From: Aplidium turbinatum
Lineage: Eukaryota; Chordata; Ascidiacea; Aplousobranchia; Polyclinidae
Assembly: GCA_918807975.1 (NCBI GenBank)
Contig: OU964930.1
Location: 13,510,372-13,574,371 of the forward strand
DNA length: 64,000 bases
Direction: 5' to 3'
Every line of letters starts with the position of its first letter. Positions within the stretch are counted from its first letter, which is position 1. The notes under the pieces were generated by a model. That model was not told the origin of the DNA, did not search any database, and worked only from the letters and a program-made list of their open reading frames with translations. Both the position numbers and the translations under genes were made by a program. Positions 1 to 12,700 of the stretch are shown here, piece after piece.

Positions 1-458
1 CCGCAACATTTCAAAATTTCTCTTGATCTTTTCAGGGGACGAAATAGGTCGAAATTCGATTTTGTTGACAGCGGACAAACGTGTCCAGTCTGAGCAGCTA
101 TCTCGGCGGACAAATTAAGTCTCACGGCAAACACACCAGATTTAACTTATCTGACTGAAATAGGTTGCATCCAGACTCAACATAGAGACATAGCTTTATT
201 TCCGAAAAATGCCAAAGAAAACATCATGTTGCTATGCCCCCGGACAGCACCATTTTACAGTAATATTCATACCCAAATTTTTGTTGAACATGCTCTCAGA
301 ATGCACCAAATTCAAAGTAATTTTTCAAATTTTTCTGGGGGAGGCCCCCCAGACCTCCCGCCGCTGGGTGTCGCCTTCGGCGAACACGCTGTCAGGCTTC
401 ACCCGCCGACCATCAAACCAACCCCCCTCCCATTTCAAAGTACCTAGCTACACTACTG
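1..458 (-). mobile_element. hAT-type MITE fragment, CAGTRGCGTAGC family
   Basis: Bases about 178-372 match, in reverse orientation, the interior of the nested element at 749-1184: the shared stretch runs from the TTTCCGAAAAATGCC side to the GCCGCTGGGTG side. The right edge reads CCTAGCTACACTACTG and ends at 458, a diverged version of the terminus CAGTAGCGTAGCC read from the other strand. The other end is not identified and may lie outside the window. The short reading frames here are not genes. Confidence 0.6.
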
Positions 459-748
459 AATTGGATCATTGTCATTGGGGCCCGCAAAGCATATTCCGCA
501 CAGGGCCCGAAATACCGTAAGACCGGCACTGTTGGAATGTAGGCCTATTCATAAAAAATAAACAATTTTGTAGGCTACCTGTCGTCCAATTTTGATAATT
601 CATGTTATGGTAGAATAAAGATTAGTATTTTGCAAGTTGTGTAGGCTATTTATCATTTTATCAAATCTGAGACAGTATACCCTGTGCTTTTTTTACGAAT
701 ACAGCACTGGTTAGACCAGGGGTTCCCAACCTGTGGTACGCGTACCAC

Positions 749-1184
749 CAGTAGCGTAGCCAGGAATTTTTAAAGGGGGGTTTTGACCACCCAGCGGCGG
801 GGGGTGTGGGGGCCCCCCCCAGAAAATTTTGAATAATTACTTTGAATTTGGTGCATTCTGAGAGCATTTTCAACAAAAATGTGGGTACGAATATTCCTGT
901 AAAATTGTGCTGTCTGGTAGCATAGCAAAAGGATAAGATCATGTTTTCTTCGGCATTTTTCGGAAATAAAGCTAAGTCTCTGTGTATTCTTGTTGCTAAT
1001 TCCTGGCTGAGATGTTTGAATGTTTGGTATTGGCAAAACTCGCTCTTTTAATGCAATTTTGTTTAAAATTAGGCAATTTTTTTTAGACTGAAAGCATCAT
1101 TCTCAATATCGTGACGTCACACACGTGCCAAAGGGGGGGTTGTAACCCCCAACCCCCCCCCCCCCCCCCTTGGCTACGCCACTG
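749..1184 (+). mobile_element. Nested hAT-type MITE (CAGTAGCGTAGCC ends)
   Basis: The termini are CAGTAGCGTAGCC and GGCTACGCCACTG. The exact 8-bp target duplication CGTACCAC lies at 741-748 and 1185-1192. The ends are rich in G on one strand and C on the other, with a run of about 16 C before the right end. It inserted close to the left end of the hAT at 717-2000, so it is the younger of the two. No coding capacity is seen. Confidence 0.88.
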
Positions 1185-1525
1185 CGTACCACTAGTGGTA
1201 CGCGAAGGTTTTTCAGGTGGTACGTGGGTAGCTTCCGTTTTTTTTTTACAAAAACGTGGATTAACAACTTTATATTTCGTTTATCTGATTTTGTTAACAA
1301 AAAAAATTTCCCGAAGCCTATTCTTATTGTTACGTAGCTATTCTTGTTTTTTCGTATCATTACGATCTCTTCAAAATACAGGTCATGTAAATTGTCAACA
1401 AGGAGCACAGTTGCTTTGAAAAGTGGTAGGCCTATAACGCTGTGGGACAGTGGGCGCTAACTATGTCAAATGATTGCTCTTGATAGATATCATCTACTGT
1501 TTTATAGCTTAAGCTTAAAATAGCT

Positions 1526-1825
1526 TTGAATAATGCTAGTTGTAAGCTAAAAATAGATCGGAATAAAATGTTCAATAACAGTTACAAGGAATGTTCTCCA
1601 ATAAACATCTGGCTCAGTATAGCCTCTTCATATTCAACGCTAGCTTTCCATGCTGTTCCACAGCTACTGATTTTCCCTTCTACGTGGGAATGCGAGCAGG
1701 GATTTTCAGTCATGGTCAACATCAAGTCAAAAAATCGAAACCGACTAGGCGCGCCCGGAATTGACTTTCGATGCGCTGTTAGCAAATTTACACCGGGGAT
1801 CGACCAATTGATGGACAGTAAATAA
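1526..1825 (+). pseudogene. hAT transposase C-terminal dimerisation remnant
   Basis: The frame, 99 codons with no ATG at its true start, encodes a stretch reading IFPSTWECEQGFS followed by KSKNRNRL. This is the pattern of the C-terminal dimerisation domain of hAT transposases of the ZBED/SCAND3/FAM200 type (FPSTxxCExGFSxL...IKxKxRNRL). It ends at a natural stop near the right inverted repeat. The upstream zinc finger and catalytic region are absent, so this is a relic with no expected activity. Confidence 0.75.
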
Positions 1826-2008
1826 AAACAAAAATCTCATTAAATTTAGTTGTGGTGTTTTAGTGTTATTTTAGTACGCCAATATTATTCTCCTGAATAC
1901 AATATGATTCGATCAAATTAGTTGTTCTGCAAGAAGTGGTACACTTGGCAGTACAGAGCGTCCAAGTGGTACGAGATCGTAGAAAGGTTGGGAACCCCTG
2001 GGTTAGAC

Positions 2009-3635
2009 CCATGAGCTACGGCCCTGTAGTAAATTCATTTTTTTTAAATAGATAATTTAATTGTAATAATCAGTCAAAAAAGTACTTTTAGTACAAAATG
2101 TACGACTAAAATGAGCGATTATTCGATCAAAACAACAACCAAATCGTTCAAAAACTGTGCTTCACTAGCCTACTATGATTTCAGTTCGTGAAGTGGTTTG
2201 TTTTACACGTTACGCTTCATTAGTTGACTGCGGGAAAGGTCTATTGCCCTTATAACATCTACAAATGTTGATTGTAGGTCTATTTTTATAACCGACGAAA
2301 TAAAAGTTTTTTTCTAGGTTTAGTGGCTGTGCATGTTTGAGATGGTGTTTTCCAAACAGTGTTTTATCGATGCACATTTTAAAGTTTTTAAACCTTTCGG
2401 TTTTGTCATCTTTTTCTTTAGTGGGTGCCAATTTCGTGTGTTTACTTTATCATTTTCTACATGTTTGCGCCCGCAATGAAAAATAAATTGAACTGTCTTC
2501 TGCAGCTGACTGTACCAGTTGCACTGCACTACAAAACTTTCTGCAATTAAAAAAAAATTAGCGTTCTACAAACTACAGCCTGGTAGTGTCGTAAGAATAA
2601 GGTAAGCACTGAGAGCCTTCGTATCCCCTTCTTTAGATATCTGTGTCGGCCGCGTGGTAAAAGCATCTGCGCCACGTTCGAAAGGGTGTGGGTTAACACC
2701 GCTCCGACGCGATGATCCGCTGTGTCAAAGCAAGGCAAAATGACATGCTAAAATAATCAAAACAGCTGACATGATGACTGCATGTCCTTTCGCTGCTTTC
2801 TGTTGTGTTGCATTTGTGATTGCAGTGTAACCTATTGTATCTTGTCAAAATGAGTCTAAAATAGAACATGATAATCAGTTATGGAACATTTTCAATAACT
2901 CTCAGCATGTTTTGACGTTATAGATAGAAAGTATCAAAATAGCAACCCTGTCTAGAAGTGTCTACAGGCATTCTTCTAACTGCAAGGCGTGTAGCCAAGG
3001 CTAAATAGCCTACTCAAGTGGCTTGAATGTGTTGTTATTTTTACAACAAAGAAAGACTATACAAAAGTTGAAGTTGTATTAAAGTATTGCAGAAAATGAG
3101 CTATAGCCGTTGATAGCATAATGTCACAGTGCTACTTGCGTAGACTAACTTAGGCGGTTAAAGTCCATGTATATTTAAATATGATAGCTTATAACATTAC
3201 AGATGTGACAATAATGTAACAGGTATGCTATATTACCAAAAATAAAGTAAAGCTAAGATCTTTTTTATTACTACCAAACCAAAGCATGAAGCACTTTGAC
3301 GTCGAAGGAATAGGCTATACAACGTAGGCTAACAATAAGTATTCATGATCAATAGCGTACCGCAGTTAAAAAAGTTAGTTAGTCTACATTTCTTACACTA
3401 TTGAATAATTGATGTACAATACCACAAAACAATATCACAAACATTTCTTTAATTTTTTTGTGAACTTAAAACAAGGTTAAAATGAACACTGGGGGTATAA
3501 TTTTCAGATTCATTTTGAAGCTCTTCTGAGCACTCCAATGAGGAATGTTTGATACAGCCTTTAGGAATTTGCTAGAGTTCGCCGGAGAGCATTGATCAAG
3601 TGAAAACGGAGAGAAGTAGTGCGACAGATAGCCTA
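2009..3635. other. 3' flank of the SPATA1-like gene, no gene seen
   Basis: AT-rich sequence with no open frame that I recognise. Around 2645-2730 there is a tRNA-like stretch (GGCCGCGTGGTAAAAGC, then a GGGTTAACACC box-B-like site) that could be a decayed SINE head. The region contains several copies of the GTAGGCTA-type motif and probably includes the 3' untranslated part of the minus-strand gene just above 3264. Confidence 0.4.
3264..3269 (-). terminator. Candidate polyadenylation signal of the SPATA1-like gene
   Basis: AATAAA on the minus strand about 370 bases downstream of the stop codon at 3636-3638. It is the first clear hexamer that I noticed there. No cDNA is available to confirm it. 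Confidence 0.35.
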
Positions 3636-3764
3636 TTATGTTTTCATCGTCACCGAGAAAGGATGAGCTCGTGATATCTCCCTGTAAGCAACGTGGGCTC
3701 GTATCTTTTTAGCCAGCAATTCTTGCCGCATGGTCTTTACATCTTGTTCCGCTTGGTGGCGTAA
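3636..3764 (-). CDS. SPATA1: SPATA1-like exon 13 (stop codon)
   Basis: The acceptor CATTCTAG precedes TTACGCCACC. It encodes residues 1209-1250: LRHQAEQDVKTMRQELLAKK then 22 more residues ending in KT and a TAA at 3636-3638. It matches the LRKQA...LRAELAQKK end of SPATA1, with a slightly longer tail. Confidence 0.87.
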   Translation of the reverse strand, partial: LRHQAEQDVKTMRQELLAKKIRAHVAYREISRAHPFSVTMKT

Positions 3765-6700
3765 CTAGAATGAAATAACATTCGTAATAATGAGTTTTGG
3801 AACTTGCTGTTTATCATCATTTTTAACAACTTGGTTTATTAGTACCAACAGCTTTGTTTTTGTTTTCAACTACCTTGGGTAAAGGGCTACTCGATGAAAG
3901 AAGATCAAAGGCAATTATTGCACTTCGACCATGAGTGAAAACTTTGAACTGCTAGTTGTAACAAGCATGACAGAGTAAATTCTTTAAATCTTTAAAGTGC
4001 AAGACCAGGTTTAATGAAATTTTGGGAATCAGAATGAGCTAATAACCTCAATCAGCCTAAGTTTGAGGACAATTCTTGTTTACATAGTTAGATTAGGTTA
4101 CATGTTTACACCAACAATTGCAGAAAAACAAAATCATATTATACGCAGTCATATTACCATATTACGCAAATAGGGCTGTTGAAAACAGTCTAAAATCGTT
4201 TAGCAAAATAATTATTTTTTTGAAAAAAACCATCAATCTCCGAAAAAAAGTTTGATGTTTCTCAACAAAAATCATCATTCCACTTTCAATGCTAATTCTG
4301 ACATAAACATGGCATGTACTTAACAAAGCTAGTACGGTATCACATGCATGGTGCGTTTAGATGTAAGAATAAACATTTTACTTTGATTTCTCCAGTCAGT
4401 TTTATTTTGGCATCTTCTATTCTTCTCCTTAAATTATCCATGTCGTGCTGCAGCCTGGTAGCCAGTATTGTGTTGTTGTTCTGTATTTGAACAATACACG
4501 GTATTAGCAATGAAATGTCAAAAAGACAACTATTCATATCAAGTCATTTTATTTGCGCGTGTTTCAATCAAACTACCTTTTCTTTAAAACGATTTATAAC
4601 AACGACACATACGATTGCAAACAAAGATTAAAATAGCAAAAATGTCACACAGTTTTAGTTGGCAAAACACGTAGCTTACATTTGACGAACAGATTTGGCC
4701 TTGAGGTCTTAAAGAATGCAGCTTTTGCAAGCTGATACAGTATTGTCACATAGTTAGAACAAAAAAGGTTATTCTGTTATTGCTACAAATCAATTAAGAC
4801 TTTTGTTACGTTTGGATAAATATGCAACAGTACAATTAGTGATGAAACCCTATCTAAGGGGTTTGGTAAATTTTATGTGTAGTGATGAAACATTGTTGTT
4901 TTCAAAGCGAGCCAGTTGTTGGAGCAGATTACGTTGCTACGATGACTAATTGACAGAGGTGGGCAGTTAACTAGTTACAAAAGTAACTAGTTACTGTAAC
5001 TAGTTACTTTTTGAGTAACTGTAACGGTAACTTCGTTACTATTTTCCAAAAGTAACGAAACGCGGTAACTAGTTCCTATTTTAGCACTTTTTCAACAGTT
5101 ACAGTTACAAGTTACTTTTGTATTGAAATTTATGTTTCTAATTGCCGTCCATTATACTCTGCACATGTTTGTGTCATGCTTTATGCGTGTTTGCTACGCG
5201 TTGCTCAATAATGCATTCTTCTCGCAGCTGTATCGGAGCAGCACTGCCCATGCACGGCGCTCTTGTTTTGTGATCTTATGGAGCAGAATTGCCATATTGG
5301 CAAATTCATCGCCAAAATCCAGAAATCTGACGATTTTTTAAGACGTTTGGCTTCATATTTATGGTTTGGCGATTTGGCTCTTTTTTAGCGCTTTTTGAGA
5401 ACTGATTTGGTTAAATTAATTGCTTTTGGTGATTGATCAATATGTGACTTTCTATGCAATGTTTAGCAAAAGTGTTTGGCAACACTTGATAGCTCAGTTC
5501 ATGCTTGTCGTATAGCTGCCAGAGGTGTACAGGAGTCGTATTTTTGGAGTATTTAGGACCCGGAGTCTCGGTGTTACGTTCACTGTTCGCAACCTTATTA
5601 CATCATTGTTTTCTCGATTCAAAATTGGAAGTCGATGTCTAAGTAACTTCGAGTCATAGCAGGGAAAACAAATTATTTCCTTTGTTTCGAGAATTTAAAG
5701 AGAATATAGTTTCGGAAGAGAGTTTTCTTTTTTGTACCAAAGACAGGCAAAACACAACAATACCACAGGGTTGAGCATTACAACAATATAGTTTACATAT
5801 TTACAAGTAGTTTAACAGTCAAACGTTTTCGGCTTAACTTAAGCCCTCATCAGGAATCTGAAAATATGTATAAATTGTAATAAATTTAAACTTTTTGAAA
5901 GTAACTATAACTAACTGACTATAAGCATCAAGAAACACGCAACGATTATAAGCAATAGTGTGGAAAACAGACAAACGGAAAACAAACTACATTAGGAAAA
6001 GGCAACTGCGTAACTAGAAAAGAATTTGCACCACAGGGTGCGTGATACATCTAATAAATGTTGAGGAGAATGGATGCGCCTCCCGCAAATAATTGTTTGT
6101 TTAAATTTGGATTACAGCGTTTATGTTGAGATTTATGAGTAACTGAAAGTAACTAGTAACTGTAACTAGTAACTGTAACTAGTAACTGTAACTAGTAACT
6201 GTAACTAGTAACTGTAACTAGTAACTGTAACTAGTAACTGTAACTAGTAACTGTAACTAGTAACTGTAACTAGTAACTGTAACTAGTAACTGTAACTAGT
6301 AACTGTAACTAGTAACTGTAACTAGTAACTGTAACTAGTAACTGTAACTAGTAACTGTAACTAGTAACTGTAACTAGTAACTGTAACTAGTAACTGTAAC
6401 TAGTAACTGTAACTAGTAACTGTAACTAGTAACTGTAACTAGTAACTGTAACTAGTAACTGTAACTAGTAACTGTAACTAGTAACTGTAACTAGTAACTG
6501 TAACTAGTAACTGTAACTAGTAACTGTAACTAGTAACTGTAACTAGTAACTGTAACTAGTAACTGTAACTAGTAACTGTAACTAGTAACTGTAACTAGTA
6601 ACTGTAACTAGTAACTGTAACTAGTAACTGTAACTAGTAACTGTAACTAGTAACTGTAACTAGTAACTGTAACTAGTAACTGTAACTAGTAACTGTAACT

Positions 6701-9700
6701 AGTAACTGTAACTAGTAACTGTAACTAGTAACTGTAACTAGTAACTGTAACTAGTAACTGTAACTAGTAACTGTAACTAGTAACTGTAACTAGTAACTGT
6801 AACTAGTAACTGTAACTAGTAACTGTAACTAGTAACTGTTGTTCCAGGTAGGCACTTTAACATTACCCACTGGTCGAAGAGGTACGCAATCATGCGTGAC
6901 ATGTTCAATCAATATTTGTGTTTTAGTCACAATTTCGACTTGTTAAAGTGGCTACCATTAAGATCCTTTTTGCACTCAGTTCAGTTGCAGAAGAAAAAAT
7001 AGCATTAGCAGAGGGTGGGAATCGAACCCACGAAATCGAAATTACTATACTCCTCTGCCCTAACCATTAGGCAACGGTGGTTGTGGTGAAGCATTCAGTT
7101 AAATTTCCTTGTATCAAAATTTTTCGATCAGAATATCACGTCACGAGTCACATGACTGAAATCAGCTGAATCGCGAATGAACATGTCACGCATGATTGCG
7201 TACCTCTTCGACCAGTGGGTAATGTTAAAGTGCCTACCGTTGTTCCAGACGGTTGTTCGCCTGGTCAAACGTCATGTAGAAACCGTTCGGGTCTACTGAA
7301 TATTACGTCATGGAAATTCCTAAAACATGAGCCAAAATTGCACCATCGTCCGTAAGACTAGTGTCAAACCTGTTGAAACCGGTTTAAACATTGTGCCTTT
7401 GAGTTATCACAAATTTTTCTGATTCATTCTCGAAGTTGTTTGTTGGAAGTCGGTCGCACATTTAACTGGTTTATTTGGTGCTTGCTAACTGGACAAATTC
7501 TCCGTCTTTTATCCAAGTAATCTGTATCGTAGTGACAGTTTTGAGGTGTAAGGCGTTGCACCAGCCATTTCGATAGCCGCGGGCTAATTTTACAGAAATA
7601 CACTGTTTGAAAAGAAGTTCAAGTGTGTGTTTCTTCGGTCATTATATACAGACGAACGGATTCGGGAACTTTATGTTAAAATTTTCCCACGAAGAGATTA
7701 TGGTTTACCGCTGTGACCATAAAAATAAAAGACGAGTTCTTGTCAGTTGGTAGGTCAAGAAGAAATTATAGCAAGAAAAATAAACGACGAATTTGTTAGC
7801 TGGTAGGCCAAGAAGCACTTGAAGGCATAAAAATAAACGACGTGTTTGTTGTCAGCTAGTGCAGAAGAACTAATTAGAAGTACAAGAAATAATAAAAGAA
7901 GATTTGTTGGTTGGTAGTCTACACTCTTACAGAAGCAAAGAAAAGTAAAGACATTTCTTCTCAGTTTGGTACAGAAGAAAAATAACTTTGACAATCATTG
8001 GCAAGAAAGAAGATTAAAAGACAATCCATCTGTGCTTGTAGATTCAAGTGGAAGAATCCAAGCAAGTTTTGTGGACTTTAGGACTTCATACTCGTACAGC
8101 TACGGTATCGTGCATTTAAATTCTTTTTTGTATTTTTACTGTCTTTGCAGTTAAGTTTTTTATAACTACTGTAGCCTAATAATTTTGTGTGTTTGTGTAA
8201 CTTAATTTTTTTAATTGTTAAATTTAGCCCCAACATTTAATATGTCTACACTCGGTGGCGACAAGGACTCGACCGCCGTAGACTCGACTGAGTTTAAGCC
8301 TGATGATGTTCTTTGCGGTCGGGCAGGCCATTCTGGGGAGAGACCCATTAACGATGAGGCTAAGTCAGTTCGAGAGGCCCGGCATCTTAGAAGGGATATT
8401 TTGACTCAAATTGGAAAACTTTCTGTAGCCCTAGGTTCTTTGAGTGATAAGCAGGAACTGTTAATTTTTAGATCTAAGTTATCTACTTTAGAAGAGGAAT
8501 TACGGCATTTCCATGCTCTTTTGACTAAAATCTTTAACTCTGCGATCTTGGCAGAACTTCGTGATAGGGTAGACCCCGAATTTAACTCGTTAAAAAATAA
8601 CTTTGAACAAAAAGAAAGTGAGTTCTCAGATATGTTGGATGCTGACATACATCCTGAGGATAGAGCCTCAAATGTAAGCACTAGGATGTCTATGACTTCG
8701 TCTCGGATAGTGGCACAAATTAACCTGCAGCTAAGACGAGAGGAGCTCCAGATACAAGCTGAGGCCGAAGCGAGAGCTGCTGAGGCTGCCGCGAGAGCTG
8801 AGGCCATTCGAGCTGAGGCTGCCGCGAGAGCTGAGGCCGAAGCGAGAGCAGCTGAGGCCGCCGCGAGAGCCGAAGCGAGAGCTGCTGAGTTCGCACTCAA
8901 AGACGCTCAGTTGAGGGCTGAACAACGTAAAGAGGTAGTTTTAGCTGAATATCGATCAGAGGTGGGCTCTCGGCGTAGCTCTAAGAAGGGCTCTTCTAGG
9001 CATTCCAGAAATGAACATCAATCGCAGTTTAATTTACATAACCTTTTCCAAACGCCCGTTCAACCTGTGAGTGGACCAGGGCAATCCACACGTTTTCCAG
9101 CTGTTTCAGGAGGTCTCGGGGCCGCGGCTAAGGGTCTTCCGAATGCTGTAGAGCCAAGGTCTGCGAATTACAACCGAACTCCTCCCCCAGAGCGTACAGG
9201 TCACGGGGCCGCCATTAGTAGTAATGCTTTGCCCTCTTCACAGTTTTCTGCGCCGCTAGGTTTTGATCGCCCAGCTACACGTAATTTGGGTGGTTGTGAG
9301 AGGCGTATTGCGTCTCCTGATTTTAACGTGTGTAAGGATCGTGATCGGGCTGTGCATGTGACTGAGCCCACTCAGCCCCTTAAGGGATATAGCTTGTCTT
9401 CTCCCGCTAAATCGAGTTCTCAACAGCAGGATTGCTTTTTTGAATACCAAAATAGTAGGACGTTTTTCGATAAGGCGGCCTTGATTGGTTACGATGGTAA
9501 TAATATGCCATTTATCTTCTTTAAAAATCGTGTTACGGCCTTAATGGCAGCTTCGCCCTTTAAGGGGACTCGTTTAACTTTGTTACAAGCAGCTTGTGTT
9601 AGAACAGCTGCGCAAACGATTGCTAATTTGGTTTCTGACACCCCTGGCTTGTCAGAGGAAGACAGGATAGAAATGTCGTTAGCTCGCTTATCCCAGCGTT

Positions 9701-12700
9701 TTGGGGTTCGTGGAGGTCTTTTTGCAGAACCGGAAATTAGAAAGTATCGCTATGGTAGCAAATTGACTTCGACCTCTTCCAGTGATCTGAAAGAGTTTAA
9801 AGATGAATTATCGCAGTGTTTGCTTTACGCGCAAGCTTATGGTCAGCGTGACAAATTGGAAGGACGTTTTGTTTTGGATTTGGCTAAGCGACTCCCGTTT
9901 GACGCTAAGCAGCGTTATCTTGACTTTTTAGGTGATCAGTATGGTGGCACTGATGAGCCTACTTTTCAGAGTTTGTTTGAATTTGTAGTACGGGAGGAAA
10001 CGCGCAAGTCGACTGATTTTAGCATTATGCTAATGGGCGATTCTGGTGAGTCGCAGCATTTTAAAAAGTTTGGCAAAGGAAAATTGCCTTCATGTCCGGT
10101 TAGGCAGACGTCCGTGAAACCCCACGATGATGTGATGTCAGGGAGTTCGCAGTACTCGACTGTTGTTGGCGCACCGCGCGGTGGTGAAGCCAGACGTAAA
10201 AACCTACCGGCATGCATTTGTTGTTCGTCACGTGGTCAAGTTGAATATCATTTTTTGTCTAATTGTAAAGAGTTTTTGCGCTTGACACCTAAAGATCGGA
10301 GAGATGTCATTGTGAAAGCTGGCAAATGCTTGAATTGTTTGCGCCAGCATATGGTTAGGGATTGCGTTCATGCAAATAACTGTCGTAAGTGTGGGCCTAA
10401 CAACGATAGGAAACACTATTTTCTTCTGCATGATTTTTATGTGACGTCACGTGATTCTCTGGATTCGGTTGGGAAAGATGATGCTCGTGCCAGAGTTCCT
10501 GTGCGTAATGTTAAGATTGGAAATGTTAAAGCAGCCTTTAACCGCGTTACTGCTGCTCGTGTTTTGAATCCAATGACTGGCAAATCGAAGTTGGTGTATT
10601 GTCAGCATGATCCTGGTTCGCAGTTGACGTTTGTTTCGAGTGACTTGGTGTGTGAACTTGATCTTAAACCGTACGATAAAGCGTCGTTTAAAATGGATAC
10701 CCTGGCTGGTCAGAAAGCTACTTGTGCTGACCTTGTCAAACTCAACATCCAGTCGTTAGAGACAGATGAACTGTTTTGTGATATAACTTCGGTGGTTAAC
10801 CCAGCTTGGGCTGATGATGTTAAAACTTTACCGCATAAACAAGATTTAAATGGTTTCCGTCATTTTCATGACGTGAATATGTTTCATTTGAATGATTGTA
10901 GTACTGTAGATGTACTGATTGGCAACGACAACGCTTATTTGATGTGGGCAAAAGAAGAACGTGTTGGTGAAAATCGTAGTGAACCGCATGCTTTACTCAC
11001 TCCTCTCGGTTGGTTGGCTTGTGGTGGTAAGTCACCCTTAGATGAAAGCGTTGCTAAAGTGTGCAGAGTGCAGACGTCTTCAGAGTCGGATGTCATCTCT
11101 GGCTTTCAGCGTAAAATTGAGTCTCGTGATATGGAAATAGCAGACCTGAATAAAGTCATTCAGGATTTGACTTTGCAAAATGAAACCTGTGAATTGTCTC
11201 GCAATGATATTTTGGCTAGAGAACTTGTCGAACCGAATATTGAGTTGAAAGATGGTCGATTTGAGATACCTGTTCCGTTGAAGGAAGATATTGATCTACC
11301 TAACAATTTTGTGTTGGCGTCAGATAGAGCTGCTGCTTTAAGAAAGAAAGCTTTAAAACAACCTGAACTTCGTGATTTCCTTACTGACACCATGAAAGAT
11401 CTTAAATCAAATGGCTATATTGAGCGTACTGGTGAAGCAGGAAATGTCAAGGGATTTGAATGGTATTTACCGTACTTTGTTACGTCACAATTAAAAAAGC
11501 GCATTGTTTACGATGGCAAGTCTGAATTCCGAGGAACTTGTGTTAATGATGTAATGTTTTCGGGTCCTGACTTGTTAAACCCTCTGGTAGATGTATTGGC
11601 TAGATTTCGGCTTGGTAGATTTGGTCTCATGGCTGATGTGACTAAATGCTTCTTTCAAATAAAGTTACCTGAGTCGCAAAGGGATTTGTTTCGTATATTG
11701 TGGTTTGAAGATGATGACCTTGAAAATGGTAGGATGGTACCATTTCGTTTTTGTGTACACCCTTGGGGAATAAAGAGTAGCCCGTATATCGCTTGCTTGG
11801 CTATAAAGAAAATGATCGAGCAGAATCCCAGCAGTGCTGGTGAATTGACTCTCTGCAATATTGCAAATAATATGTACATGGATGATTTTATATTTTCGGC
11901 TGATAGCTTAGAGGAAGCTCAGCAAATCACTCATGAATCAATTGCTTTGTTTGATAGCCGTGGGTTTAAACTTGGTAAGTGGAGTGCTAACAAGGAGGCT
12001 ATGATTGTCTTGTCAAATTTGGATAATGAGATGCTTTCACCTTTGATTCGTGACATTGACTTTCAGACTGAAAATATGACTTTGCCATCAGCGAAGACAT
12101 TGGGTTGTGTGTGGCAAACCGAGTCTGACGAGATGCGTATCGCATGTTCCTTAAAGCCCTTAGCTAAACACACGCGCCGAAGTATGCTCAGTCAGCTTGG
12201 ACAAAATTTTGATCCGCTAGGCTTTGGAGCGCCATTTTTTCTAAAAGCACGCCTTATACTTCAGCAATTGGCGATAGACAAGTTTGATTGGGACACCGAG
12301 GTCCCTGATAGCTTTGTTAAAGAGTGGGAGTCGTGGCTTCGCTCTTTGGACCTGCTTAAGGATTTTTCGTTACCGAGATGGTATTTTGCAAACTCTGGTG
12401 TGTGCAGTCCGGATGATATTGTTTCATATCAATTGCATGGGTTTAGTGATGCTTCGGCGCAAGGTGGCGCCTGGGAGGCAATGGTTAAACAATTTAAAAT
12501 CGCATTTTTTCACATTTTGGACTTTTCAATTCGTAAGCCCAATTATATTGAACTGCTTACGTACACAGGCAGTGCCGTTCGGATCGTGAATGAACGCCCT
12601 TTGGTACCTTTGAGTGACGACCCTAGGGATTTTACTGTCATCACCCCTGCCTCACTTTTGACCCCATACTTAGACCCATACTGTGCTGTTGGGCAACCAC

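Larger units (their letters stand above)
717..2000 (+). mobile_element. hAT DNA transposon, internally deleted
   Basis: The terminal inverted repeats are CAGGGGTTCCCAACCT at the left and its reverse complement at the right. An exact 8-bp target duplication, GGTTAGAC, lies at 709-716 and 2001-2008. An 8-bp duplication with CAG/CTG ends is diagnostic of hAT. The element is 1284 bp, too short for a full transposase. It keeps a C-terminal transposase piece at 1526-1825 and is itself interrupted by another hAT-type element at 749-1184. Confidence 0.9.
6840..7719 (+). repeat. 5' LTR of the BEL/Pao element, split by an inverted-repeat element
   Basis: The LTR is 479 bp (TGTTCCAGAC to CTGTGACCA). 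Its first 7 bases lie at 6840-6846 and the rest resumes within the duplicated target at 7239-7247, after the 392-bp insertion. The remainder matches the 3' LTR almost exactly. Confidence 0.9.

Noticed and set aside
7007-7080. A functional tRNA gene on the minus strand
   Set aside because: The T-arm and B box are good, but the acceptor strands do not pair and no normal anticodon stem forms. It also sits inside a transposon.
8406-8900. Long antisense frame, 164 codons, alanine/serine-rich
   Set aside because: It is the mirror of the alanine/glutamate/arginine repeat in the BEL/Pao gag region, and repeat composition alone keeps it open.
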